Shown here: positions 37,824-46,393 of the stretch, piece after piece
Layout of the letters: every line of letters starts with the position of its first letter
Numbering within the stretch: the first letter of the stretch is position 1
Assembly: GCA_965530755.1 (NCBI GenBank)
Contig: CBESNA010000004.1
Span: 1-64,000 of the forward strand
Length of the DNA: 64,000 nt
Direction of reading: 5' to 3'
Source: SZUA-35 sp965530755
Lineage (GTDB): Bacteria; Actinomycetota; Acidimicrobiia; Acidimicrobiales; SZUA-35
Translations under genes and position numbers: made by a program
The notes under the pieces: generated by a model
Told to the model about the DNA's origin: nothing
Database searches by the model: none
What the model saw: only the letters and a program-made list of their open reading frames with translations

Positions 37824-38675
37824 TCAGGCGAGCAGGCCGAAACCCAGCGTTCCGTTTTCTGGATGCAGATGCGTGTCGGCGAGGTGATTGAGGAACCGCC
37901 TCGCCGGGCGTATGTGCCTCGCCAGGTCGAACGTGAGGGACGGGTGGGCACATCCGGGCTGGATCGCAGCGGCTGAGTACCAGCGAGCGCTCAGTGCCTC
38001 CAGCGCATCGAGGCCGGGGCTGACCGAACCGGGATCGATCAGGTCGAGAACCTCGGAGGCCGACAGGCCGACTGACTGACCGAGGCGGTGCGCATCACTT
38101 GCCGACAGTACATGGCTACCCGTGTTGTCGGCGCACACACCAGCCAGGAACAGGGCCACGTCACCCATGCGCTCGAGCAGCGCTGACTGCTTGTCCGGAT
38201 CGACCGACCGCAGCCAGTCGACGAGCCCGTCGAGGTCGAGAAGATCAACCGGTACCGGGAGATCGGACGCCGACGGAGCGGCAAAGGAGGTCAGGACCCG
38301 GGCGAGATGCAGCAACCGCGTCGGTCGCTGGATGAAGTCGACGAGAGGTGCGACATCGAACACCGGCAGACGGCTCTTTGGCCCCATCCACTCGCCGACC
38401 CACTGAGCAGACACCACTTCGTCGGCGGCACGATGCACCAGAACTGCGAAGAAGAGCAGCGGTGAGACGAAGACCACGGGGTGATCCCCGCCGCCGAGCA
38501 CGGCCGACGTTGTCCCCGGCTCAGTCAGCAGATCATGCAGATGCCAGGGTCGGCGCTGCAGCTCATCGGTCAGTTCCTCGACATCCCGATCGACGATCGA
38601 CGCCAGCGCGTCCATGTCGGCATCGGTGAAGATGGAGACAGGTGATCGTGGCGGTGGGGGAGCGTTGAGGGACAT
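37824..38675 (-). CDS. hypothetical protein (283 aa)
   Basis: I do not recognise a family. The protein is largely helical with long amphipathic stretches and no signal peptide, transmembrane helix or catalytic motif I can name. One feature is an HPVVFVSPLLFFAVLVHRAAD hydrophobic run near residue 70. The start is ATG 38675, with GGAGG about eight bases upstream. It heads the minus-strand trio, 131 bases ahead of the next member. Function unknown. Confidence 0.65.
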   Translation of the reverse strand: MSLNAPPPPRSPVSIFTDADMDALASIVDRDVEELTDELQRRPWHLHDLLTEPGTTSAVLGGGDHPVVFVSPLLFFAVLVHRAADEVVSAQWVGEWMGPKSRLPVFDVAPLVDFIQRPTRLLHLARVLTSFAAPSASDLPVPVDLLDLDGLVDWLRSVDPDKQSALLERMGDVALFLAGVCADNTGSHVLSASDAHRLGQSVGLSASEVLDLIDPGSVSPGLDALEALSARWYSAAAIQPGCAHPSLTFDLARHIRPARRFLNHLADTHLHPENGTLGFGLLA

Positions 38676-38767
38676 GGAAGACCTCCGTCTCCCAAGTATC
38701 GGCCGATTTGTTCCCGAGTGGAGTTCACACTTCGAGACCGGCACCGCGATTCGTTCGCCGACCTTGT

Positions 38768-38819
38768 CCGTTCTGCGGCATCGGCCCGCACTACTGCCGG
38801 GCCTCGTGCCGCAGAACGG
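38768..38819 (-). terminator. hairpin after the hydratase of the beta-oxidation operon
   Basis: 13-bp perfect arms (38768-38780/38807-38819) extend inward through GGCCCG/CGGGCC with a small bulge, leaving a ~9-base loop. It begins ten bases past the hydratase stop at 38829. No T-run. Confidence 0.55.
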
Positions 38820-38828
38820 CAGGAAGTT

Positions 38829-39605
38829 TCAGGTACCCGTCCACTCCGGCGCACGCTTCTCGGCGAACGCACGGGGACCTTCCTTGGCATCACTCGACAT
38901 GAAGACCGCACCCTGGAGCTCGGCCTGCATCTTCCAGAGCTCGGCCTCGTCGTACCCCTGACTCGCCGCCTTCACCAGCTTCTTGGAAGCAGCGACGGCA
39001 AGAGGGGCGTTCTGCGCCACACGCTCGGCCAGCGCAATCGCCGCATCGAGCGCCTCGCCCGGCGCTGTCACTTCGGAGATGAGCCCGTATCGGAGGCCCT
39101 CCTCTGCGGTGATGTTGTCGCCAGTGATGGCCATCTCCATGGCCTTGGCGTACCCAACGCGGCTTGGAAGCCGGAGAACACCACCACCTGCGGCGAAGAG
39201 GCCGACCTTCACCTCACGGATTCCCAACTTGGCTCCAGCCGCCGCGACCAGCAGGTCGCACGACAGTGCCAACTCGAGCCCGCCGGCGATGGCGAACCCT
39301 TCGATGGCGCCGATCAGCGGCTTTTCGGCACCGGCCTTGATGAACGTCATCATCGGGCCGATGTCCTCGCCCCGCGAGAACGCTTTGAGGTCCATTCCCG
39401 AACTGAAACCGCCACCGCTGCCGGTCAACACTCCAGCAGTGAGGCCAGGATCGTCGTTCAGGCGTTGGGTGGCATCCCACAGCCCGTGCGACAACGCGCC
39501 GTTGATCGCGTTACGAGCCTCGGGACGATTGAGTGTGATGATGAGTACTCGCCCCCGCTGCTCAGTGAGAACTGCGGGTGCTTCCTCGGCTGAGTCGTTG
39601 CTCAC
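38829..39605 (-). CDS. enoyl-CoA hydratase of the beta-oxidation operon
   Basis: A 258-residue crotonase-fold enzyme. Oxyanion-hole segments: GGGFSSGMDLKAF and GFAIAGGLELALSCD. It hydrates trans-2-enoyl-CoA. The start is GTG 39605 in a GTGA overlap with the SDR stop. With MarR, thiolase and SDR it forms one tightly overlapped operon, so it most likely takes part in the same fatty- or branched-acyl-CoA degradation. Confidence 0.92.
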   Translation of the reverse strand: MSNDSAEEAPAVLTEQRGRVLIITLNRPEARNAINGALSHGLWDATQRLNDDPGLTAGVLTGSGGGFSSGMDLKAFSRGEDIGPMMTFIKAGAEKPLIGAIEGFAIAGGLELALSCDLLVAAAGAKLGIREVKVGLFAAGGGVLRLPSRVGYAKAMEMAITGDNITAEEGLRYGLISEVTAPGEALDAAIALAERVAQNAPLAVAASKKLVKAASQGYDEAELWKMQAELQGAVFMSSDAKEGPRAFAEKRAPEWTGT

Positions 39606-40381
39606 TTCGGTGGCATCCGGATGCCACCGTCGAGACGGATCGTCTCGCCGTTGAAGTACGGGTTGGTGATGCACTCCATCACGGCGAAGGCGAGTTCCTC
39701 GCCGGTGCCGAGACGTTTGGGGAACAGCACGCTCTGTCCGAGGTGAGCCTTGAACTGATCGCTCTGCTCGCCCTCGCCGTAGATCGGTGTGTCGATGAGG
39801 CCGGGGGCGACCGTGTTGACGCGAATCCCGACCGCCGAGAGGTCGCGGGCGATCGGCAGGGTCATGCCGACGACGCCACCCTTCGAAGCCGAGTAGGCGC
39901 ACTGGCCGATCTGGCCGTCGAAGGCCGCGGCCGATGCCATGTTGACGATGGCGCCTCGTGCGCCGTCTGCGTCGAGCGGCTCGGTCTGAGCCATCGCTGC
40001 TGCGCTCTGACTGAGCATGTTGAACGACCCGATCAAGTTCACCTTGATCACGAACGAGAATCGTTCGAGGTCCATGGGAACGTTGTTGCGGTCGATGGTG
40101 CGGCCGGCGTAGCCGAGACCCGCCGAGTTGACGAGTGCCCGCAGGGGGCCCATCTCAGACGCGGCGGCAACTGCCGCTTGGGCGTCCTCGACGCTCGACA
40201 CATCACACTTGACGAAAAGGCCGCCGAGCTCGGAGGCAACAGCGGCTCCCTTCTCCTCGTTCAGGTCGGCGATGACGACGCGGGACCCGGCGGCAGCGAG
40301 TTGCCGAGCGCTGGCTTCGCCGATGCCGGAGGCACCGCCGGTGACGATGGAGGACGAGCCCTCCAAGTTCATACGTGGCAT
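39602..40381 (-). CDS. SDR 3-hydroxyacyl-CoA dehydrogenase-like protein
   Basis: A 259-residue short-chain dehydrogenase resembling HSD17B10-type 3-hydroxyacyl-CoA dehydrogenases. TGGASGIGEASA binds NAD; YSASKGGVVGMT holds the catalytic Tyr and Lys; VAPGLIDTPI is the substrate-loop entry. This matches the step between hydratase and thiolase in beta-oxidation or isoleucine breakdown. Its start shares a base with the thiolase stop (TGATG). Confidence 0.92.
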   Translation of the reverse strand: MPRMNLEGSSSIVTGGASGIGEASARQLAAAGSRVVIADLNEEKGAAVASELGGLFVKCDVSSVEDAQAAVAAASEMGPLRALVNSAGLGYAGRTIDRNNVPMDLERFSFVIKVNLIGSFNMLSQSAAAMAQTEPLDADGARGAIVNMASAAAFDGQIGQCAYSASKGGVVGMTLPIARDLSAVGIRVNTVAPGLIDTPIYGEGEQSDQFKAHLGQSVLFPKRLGTGEELAFAVMECITNPYFNGETIRLDGGIRMPPK

Positions 40382-41550
40382 CAGTCTTCGATCCTTTCGA
40401 TGATCGTGGCGTTGGCGAGTCCGCCACCTTCACACATGGTCTGCATGCCGTAGCGGCCGCCGGTGCGTTCGAGTTCGTTGAGCAGGGTGGTCATCAGCTT
40501 GGTCCCCGAGGAACCGAGCGGATGGCCGAGCGCAATGGCGCCACCGTTGACGTTGGTCTTCGACAGATCGGCGTTGTGCTCTTTCTGCCATGCGAGCACG
40601 ACCGATGCAAAGGCTTCGTTGACCTCGAAGAGGTCGATGTCCTCCATGGTCAGACCCGAGCGTTCGAGAATCTTCGCCGTCGCGGGGATCGGGCCCTTGA
40701 GCATGGTGACGGGATCGGTGCCGACGACGGCGAAACTGTGGAAACGCGCCCTCGGCTTGAGCCCGAGCTCCTTGGCCTTCTCAGCACTCATCACGAGCAC
40801 CGCAGAGGCTCCGTCGCTGATCTGGCTCGAGTTACCCGCAGTGATCTTGCCGTCCTCCTTGAACGCCGGCTTGAGGGTGGCGAGCTTCTCGGCCGTGCTG
40901 CCTTCGCGAATGCCCTCGTCGCGGGTCATCATCACGGTCTCGCCGTCGATCGTGATCGGAACCGGCACGATCTCGCGCTCGAAACGACCTTCGGCCGTGG
41001 CCTGAGCGGCCCGGCGCTGGCTCTCGGCGCCGAAGGCATCGAGATCTTCACGGGTGATGCCGTACTCGTCGGCGATCATGTCGGCTCCGATGCCCTGAGG
41101 CGGGAGGCCGGTTTCGGAGTAGCGATCGAGCATCGCCTGTGGGAACGGGAAACCCATGTCCTTCACGATGGAGGCGCCCATCGGGGTTCGGGTCATGACC
41201 TCGACGCCGGCAGCGACGACGACGTCGTATGCGCCCGCCATCACGCCCTGCGCAGCGAAGTGCAGCGCCTGCTGCGAGGAGCCGCACTGGCGATCGATTG
41301 TGGTCGCCGGAACCGACTCCGGCCACCCTGCGGTGAGGACGGCGTTGCGGCCGATGTTGAGCGACTGTTCGCCGACCTGCATGACGCAGCCCATGATGAC
41401 GTCGTCGATGATGGCCGGATCGATGCCGGTGCGTTCCTCTAGTGCTTTCAGCACGTGTGCGCCGAGCTCGGCAGCGTGCCAGTCCTGGAGTTGGCCGTTG
41501 CGGCGACCTCCAGGGGTACGGACGGCGTCGACGATGACTGCCTCTCTCAT
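40381..41550 (-). CDS. acetyl-CoA acetyltransferase (thiolase)
   Basis: A 389-residue degradative thiolase that cleaves 3-ketoacyl-CoA. Active site: C89 in DRQCGSS, the His in GGAIALGHPLG, and the late Cys in MCEGGGLA, which replaces the more usual CGGG. It starts at ATG 41550 inside an ATGA overlap with the MarR stop and ends in overlap with the SDR start. Confidence 0.95.
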   Translation of the reverse strand: MREAVIVDAVRTPGGRRNGQLQDWHAAELGAHVLKALEERTGIDPAIIDDVIMGCVMQVGEQSLNIGRNAVLTAGWPESVPATTIDRQCGSSQQALHFAAQGVMAGAYDVVVAAGVEVMTRTPMGASIVKDMGFPFPQAMLDRYSETGLPPQGIGADMIADEYGITREDLDAFGAESQRRAAQATAEGRFEREIVPVPITIDGETVMMTRDEGIREGSTAEKLATLKPAFKEDGKITAGNSSQISDGASAVLVMSAEKAKELGLKPRARFHSFAVVGTDPVTMLKGPIPATAKILERSGLTMEDIDLFEVNEAFASVVLAWQKEHNADLSKTNVNGGAIALGHPLGSSGTKLMTTLLNELERTGGRYGMQTMCEGGGLANATIIERIED

Positions 41551-42137
41551 GTGCGTTTCCTGTCTGTGGTTGATGGATCGGAGTGTGACGACGGTGGCTG
41601 CGTTGCCGATGGCTGCGTTGCCGAAATTGCTGTCGCTGATGTGGATCGTGCCGCCGGGGTGGCCGCCAGATTGCGCTGGAGGCGGACGAGGAGGCTGGCG
41701 AGCATCTGGCGTTCGTGCCGGTCGATGCCGAGGCGCAGGCGCTGGCGCAGTTCGACGTCAATGGTGGTGATCTGGGCGGCGAGATCCTTGCCGAGTTCGG
41801 TGGGTGCCACGAGCCAGACTCTGCGGTCAGACTCGTCGCTCCGGCGTTCTACCAGGCCCCGTTGCTCGAGCCGATCAATGACGTTGCCGGTGGCGGCCCG
41901 CCCGATCGCAAGGTGGTCGGCGAGCGACGTCTGCTTGAGGGGGCCACTTTCGACGACGTAGGCGAGAAGGCTCGCTTCGGTCAGGTTGACGTCGAGGCCG
42001 TCGAGGGCGTTGTCATAGGCGTCGCGGATGAGCCGTGCCGTGGCCATGAGTGTGCTCTCAACCCGCATCCACGGCGACGCATCGAGCTCGTGACCCGAGG
42101 TGGGGCCAGCAGTATGTCCAGCAACAGTTTCGCTCAT
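41547..42137 (-). CDS. MarR family transcriptional regulator
   Basis: This 196-residue winged-helix regulator (EASLLAYVVESGPLKQTSLADHL; RAATGNVIDRLEQRGLVERR; DRRVWLV) is first in the beta-oxidation operon and faces a divergent acyl-CoA dehydrogenase. Members of this family often repress their own catabolic genes and release DNA on binding an acyl-CoA or related ligand. The C-terminal ~35 residues are Ala/Thr/Ser-rich and likely disordered. It probably controls both flanking transcription units from the 94-base gap between them. Confidence 0.92.
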   Translation of the reverse strand: MSETVAGHTAGPTSGHELDASPWMRVESTLMATARLIRDAYDNALDGLDVNLTEASLLAYVVESGPLKQTSLADHLAIGRAATGNVIDRLEQRGLVERRSDESDRRVWLVAPTELGKDLAAQITTIDVELRQRLRLGIDRHERQMLASLLVRLQRNLAATPAARSTSATAISATQPSATQPPSSHSDPSTTDRKRT

Positions 42138-42149
42138 GACTGTTTGGCA

Positions 42150-42179
42150 CTATACAATCACGGCAGCCCGCCACGACAA
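42150..42179 (-). promoter_or_regulatory. candidate promoter of the marR operon
   Basis: On the minus strand TTGTCG (42179-42174) and TATAGT (42155-42150) are spaced by 18 bases, a fair match to the sigma-70 consensus. The expected start point is only a few bases before the marR ATG at 42137, so the transcript would be nearly leaderless. The TTG-N8-CAA motif nearby (42144-42157) may be the operator. Confidence 0.5.
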
Positions 42180-42231
42180 AACGTCGTCCGGATGAGGTCG
42201 CCATCATCCATTCCCAACCGAGGAGATCCTC

Positions 42232-43434
42232 ATGTCCGATGTGCTCACCGAAACCGAGGCCGCCGACTTCCGAACAAAGGTCCGCAGCTTCCTCGAAGAG
42301 CACACCGATGCGAAGGCGGCCAGGAATCTCGACCTCCAGAAGATCTACATGGGCAAGCTGGCGGAAGCCGGTCTCGCCGGAATGACGATCTCGGCCGAGT
42401 ACGGCGGCGCCGGGCTCACCCAGAAGCACGACGCCATCTTCCGCGAAGAGGTGGTCAACTTCCCGTTCATGACGAGCGACTTCGTCATCAGCCACGGCAT
42501 GTGTCAGCCGATGCTCAACGACTTCGGTAGCGAGGAACAGAAGAAGAAGTACCTCCCTGACAACATTTCAGGCGAGACGCTCTGGTGTCAGATGTTCTCC
42601 GAGCCCGGCGCAGGCTCCGATGTCGCCAGTCTGCAGAGCAAGGCCGAGCGTGACGGCGACGAGTTCATCCTCAACGGTCAGAAGGTCTGGACAACGCTCG
42701 CCCACGTCTCGGAATACGCCATCTTGATCGCCCGTACCGACCCCGAGGCAGTCAAGCACGCCGGCATCTCGATGTTCATCCTCGATCTGCGGACTGAGGG
42801 TGTCGAGATCCGCCCCATTCACCAGATCGACGGCGGCAGTCACTTCAACGAGGTGTTCTTCACCGACGTTCGCGTTCCGGTGGGGAATCTTCTCGGCGAG
42901 CTCAACAACGGCTGGAACCAGGCCACGGCCATGCTCATGTACGAGCGAGTCGCCATCGGCACCATCGGCTCCGGCAAGATCAACACGCCCAACTTCAGGG
43001 TGCTTCGCCAGGCGGCCGAGCGATCGGGCAAGCTCGCCGATCCACTGGTGCGTCAGGACCTCGCCCAGATCTACGCGATGGAGACGGCCAAGTCGCTCGT
43101 AGCCATGCGTACCCGCGAAGAAATGAAGGCCGGCAAAACACCAGGCCCCGGCGGCTCACTCGGCAAGCTCTTCGGGTCGGTCATCCAGTGGCGCATGCGG
43201 GAGATCCTGATGAACATCGCCGGCCCCGAATCGATGGCCTGGGAGCAGGGGGACGACGACGGCGGCGAGCTGCAGAAATCCACGGTTGGTTCGTTCTCCT
43301 CCTCGATCGCCGGAGGTACAGACGAGATCCAACGCAACATCATCGGCGACCGAGTCCTTGGTCTGCCCCGCGACATCTCGGTCGATCGCGGCGTGGCCTT
43401 CAAGGACCTCAAGGTGGGCACGCTCCGCGACTGA
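42232..43434 (+). CDS. acyl-CoA dehydrogenase
   Basis: A 400-residue FAD enzyme of the acyl-CoA dehydrogenase family. Landmarks: MFSEPGAGSDVAS (flavin/substrate-binding), TRTREEMKAGKTPGPGGSLGKL, and GGTDEIQRNIIGDRVLGLPR near the end. It introduces the trans-2 double bond that starts beta-oxidation. GAGGAG precedes ATG 42232. It is divergent from, and probably co-regulated with, the MarR-led operon that encodes the subsequent steps. Confidence 0.95.
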   Translation: MSDVLTETEAADFRTKVRSFLEEHTDAKAARNLDLQKIYMGKLAEAGLAGMTISAEYGGAGLTQKHDAIFREEVVNFPFMTSDFVISHGMCQPMLNDFGSEEQKKKYLPDNISGETLWCQMFSEPGAGSDVASLQSKAERDGDEFILNGQKVWTTLAHVSEYAILIARTDPEAVKHAGISMFILDLRTEGVEIRPIHQIDGGSHFNEVFFTDVRVPVGNLLGELNNGWNQATAMLMYERVAIGTIGSGKINTPNFRVLRQAAERSGKLADPLVRQDLAQIYAMETAKSLVAMRTREEMKAGKTPGPGGSLGKLFGSVIQWRMREILMNIAGPESMAWEQGDDDGGELQKSTVGSFSSSIAGGTDEIQRNIIGDRVLGLPRDISVDRGVAFKDLKVGTLRD

Positions 43435-43483
43435 CGGGCAAGTCTCAGCGCTGCTCGACAGTGAGTTGTGAATGTGAAGCTCC

Positions 43484-43509
43484 GACCCCAATCGTTGACC
43501 CCAATCGTT
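43484..43509. repeat. 13-bp tandem duplication
   Basis: GACCCCAATCGTT occurs twice in a row, just past the stop of the monooxygenase-esterase gene. No function assigned. Confidence 0.7.
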
Positions 43510-43511
43510 GG

Positions 43512-46136
43512 TCAGGTGAGGTGGGCGTGGAGGAAGTCGGCGATGGCGGCCCGGTGGAGGGCACCGGTCGGAAGTGCGTCGACGGCCGGGATGGACGTGT
43601 GGATCTGACCTTTGGCCATGACGTGCGTGACATCGTTGCCGGCGGCCGCAAGTGCTTCGGCATACGCAGCGCCCTCGTCGCGCAGGGGATCGAACTCGCA
43701 GGTCATGAGCACGGTCGGCGGCATGCCGGCGAGATCCGATGCGCACATCGGCGAGGCGCGGGCATCTGCACGCTCCTCCAACGTGGCGTACTGGTCCCAG
43801 AACCAGTTCAGCAACGACGCAGTGAGCATGTAACCGTCAGCGTTCTCGTCCATCGACGGATAGCCGGCGCTCCCGTCGGTCACAGGAGTGAGGAGGGCTT
43901 GGCAGCGCAACGATGGAGCCCCATCGTTTCGTGCCGATTGTGCGACGACCGTTGCCAGATTGGCGCCGGCGCTCCAGCCCGCGACGGCGATGCGATCTGG
44001 CGACCCTCCGAGCCTTGTTGCCTCAGAGCGCACCCACGCCAGCGCCGCCAGAGCATCGTCGACTGCGGCTGGGAAGCGCGCCTCGGGAGCGTGCCGATAG
44101 TCGACCGAGACGACGATGGCATCGGTCCGGTCGCACAGGTCTCGACACAGGGGATCGTCAGACGTTGCATCACCGAGCACCCAGCCACCACCGTGGAGGT
44201 ACAGGATCAGCCCATGCGGACCTGGCGATGCCGGCCGGTACAGGCGGTAGTCGAGCTGCCCAGTGGCCGCCGGGTAGGTGCCGTCCTCGATCGTTCCGAC
44301 GTCAGGGCCGGTCGGACGCTGCTCCCGTCCGGCGTTCGACATTGCGCGGGCATCGGCGACTGACAGAGTCTCGAGCTGAGGCATGCCAAGGTCTTCGATG
44401 AACTGGAGCATCGTCGCGACGTCGGGTTTCAACGGACGGATCACCCCGTCGTTGCACGACTCCCCTCCTGGGCCATCCAAACGGAACCCGAGGTAGCCAC
44501 GCTCCACGACGTCGTTGCAGATCTGTCGGTAGCCGTCCACCCCTCCGACGTATGGAAGGAAGACACGGGGCTTGCCGGGAACGTTCGCGCCCATGTACCA
44601 CGAGTTGGCCTGCGGAAAAAGCGTGAGGGCTGCGAAGTCGTTGACGTGTGTGCCCCACGCCTCTTCTGACGCGAGGGTCGGCTCGATGCGGTCCATCCCG
44701 TGCTCGCCGAGAAACACCAGCGAGTCGCAGATCCAATCGACGTGCTGCTCTATCGACACGACCATGTTCGAAAGGACCGAGGGGCTACCCGGACCGGTGA
44801 TCATGAAGAGGTTGGGGAAGTCGGCGGTGGTGAGGCCGAGATAGGTCTTGGGCCCGTCTGCCCACTTCTGGGCGAGCGTCAGGCCATTCCGTCCAGTGAT
44901 GTCGACCGAGACCAGCGCGCCCGTCATTGCATCGAAGCCGGTCGCATAGACCAGGACATCTATCTCGATCGTCTGCTCGGCGGTCTCGATCCCGGTCCGC
45001 GTGATCGTGGAGATCGGTTCTTTGCGGAGATCCACCAGTTGGACGTGAGGTTGGTTGTAGACCTCGAAGTAGTGGTCGTCGAGGCACGGGCGCTTCGTAC
45101 CGAACGGATAACTGTCCGGCATGAGCGAGGCGGCGGTCTCGGGATCGTCGACGATCCCCGCGATCTTCCCGCGGATGAACTCTGCGACCGTCCGGTTGGC
45201 GGCCTCGTTGACGAGAAGGTCGTTGAATGCGCTGCCGAGCGAGAACAGACCGCCGGTGTTCCATGCCTTCTCGTACGCAGCGCGACGATCCTCCTCGGAG
45301 ACCGAGAGCGCGCTGATCTCGCTCCTTTCGCGGGGCACTCCTGCACCGCTCCACCGTGCACGCTCGCGGTAGGCGGCTCGGTCGGCATCGATCTCGGCCC
45401 GCTTGGCCGCGTCGACAGGACCGTTCCGAGCCGGGAGACTGAAATTCGGCGTCCGCTGGAAGACGGTCAGTTCGGCCGCATGCGCGGCGATGATCGGTAT
45501 CGACTGGATCGCCGATGAACCAGTGCCGATGACGGCGACGCGCTTTCCGTCGAGATCGACCGGCTCATGAGGCCAACGGCCGGTGGTGTACACCTCACCC
45601 TCGAAGGTTCCTGCGCCGGGCACGTCCGGCTGCTTGGGAAGCGAGAGACACCCCGAGGCCATCACGTAGAAACGACAGACGACGAGGTCACCGGCGTCGG
45701 TCGTCAGCGTCCATCGCCCGGTCTCGTCGCTCCACACCGCAGATGCGATTCGGGTCTCGAACCGGAAATGACGACGGAGGTCGAAACGGACGGCGACGTG
45801 TTGGAGGTACGCCAGGATCTCGGACTGTGTGGCGTACCGCTCCGACCACTCCCAGGTCCTATCGAGCTCGGGGTCGAAGCTGTAGGAGTAGTCGAGGCTC
45901 TCGACGTCACATCGGGCTCCGGGATACCGATTCCAGTACCAGGTGCCGCCGACATCTTCGGCCGTGTCGAAGCCGATGGCCGACATACCGAGCGCCGCCA
46001 GTCTGTGCATGAGGTACAGCCCGGAGAATCCCGCACCGACCACGGCAACATCGACGGATGTGGCGCCGCGCGGTTCGGTGCCGGACAACACCGCTCGATC
46101 AGTCGCGTCTGGTGTCGTGTTCGCCATCGTGCTCAT
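43512..46136 (-). CDS. Baeyer-Villiger monooxygenase fused to HSL-type esterase
   Basis: An 874-residue two-enzyme protein. Residues 1-540 are a flavin monooxygenase: FAD loop GAGFSG (34-39), GGTWYWNRYPGARCD (63-77), NADPH loop IGTGSS (203-208). The family fingerprint F-x-G-x3-H-x3-W-P reads F178, G180, T184, W188, P189, so His is replaced by Thr. Residues ~625-874 are an alpha/beta hydrolase of the hormone-sensitive-lipase type: HGGG (648-651), S722 in GWSAG, likely D816 and H846. A ketone oxidised to an ester or lactone could be hydrolysed by the same protein. The start is ATG 46136, preceded by AGAAGGGA. No stop or frameshift separates the halves, so the fusion looks real. Confidence 0.93.
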   Translation of the reverse strand: MSTMANTTPDATDRAVLSGTEPRGATSVDVAVVGAGFSGLYLMHRLAALGMSAIGFDTAEDVGGTWYWNRYPGARCDVESLDYSYSFDPELDRTWEWSERYATQSEILAYLQHVAVRFDLRRHFRFETRIASAVWSDETGRWTLTTDAGDLVVCRFYVMASGCLSLPKQPDVPGAGTFEGEVYTTGRWPHEPVDLDGKRVAVIGTGSSAIQSIPIIAAHAAELTVFQRTPNFSLPARNGPVDAAKRAEIDADRAAYRERARWSGAGVPRERSEISALSVSEEDRRAAYEKAWNTGGLFSLGSAFNDLLVNEAANRTVAEFIRGKIAGIVDDPETAASLMPDSYPFGTKRPCLDDHYFEVYNQPHVQLVDLRKEPISTITRTGIETAEQTIEIDVLVYATGFDAMTGALVSVDITGRNGLTLAQKWADGPKTYLGLTTADFPNLFMITGPGSPSVLSNMVVSIEQHVDWICDSLVFLGEHGMDRIEPTLASEEAWGTHVNDFAALTLFPQANSWYMGANVPGKPRVFLPYVGGVDGYRQICNDVVERGYLGFRLDGPGGESCNDGVIRPLKPDVATMLQFIEDLGMPQLETLSVADARAMSNAGREQRPTGPDVGTIEDGTYPAATGQLDYRLYRPASPGPHGLILYLHGGGWVLGDATSDDPLCRDLCDRTDAIVVSVDYRHAPEARFPAAVDDALAALAWVRSEATRLGGSPDRIAVAGWSAGANLATVVAQSARNDGAPSLRCQALLTPVTDGSAGYPSMDENADGYMLTASLLNWFWDQYATLEERADARASPMCASDLAGMPPTVLMTCEFDPLRDEGAAYAEALAAAGNDVTHVMAKGQIHTSIPAVDALPTGALHRAAIADFLHAHLT

Positions 46137-46344
46137 GGAGGTCCCTTCTCGATCCAGGGACAATCTGTCACGATGTCCGGCCTGGATCCCAGTTCCGAGG
46201 AAAGGTCGTCTGAAGCTTTTCTCACCCCGATGTACTTTCCGGGGGTCCCTGCGACACATGTCTGGTGTCGGACGCCGTACCAAGGCCGACAGCTGGCGGA
46301 GAGAGCCTCACCGCGGTGAGGAGAGAGGCCGCACGCAGGGGCCA

Positions 46345-46375
46345 GAGGTGGGCGCAAACGACTTGTGCCCACCTC
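46345..46375 (-). terminator. hairpin downstream of the CHAT gene
   Basis: 12-bp arms (46345-46356/46364-46375, one mismatch) around a 7-base loop, immediately after the CHAT stop at 46394. No T-run. It probably separates the sigma/CHAT operon from the monooxygenase-esterase gene. Confidence 0.55.
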
Positions 46376-46393
46376 CGACCCAGCCGCGATCGG

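Noticed and set aside
46137..46393. Possible small gene or RNA in the gap between the CHAT and fused monooxygenase genes
   Set aside because: Only a hairpin terminator is visible; no frame with a ribosome binding site stands out. This is the longest gap in the window.
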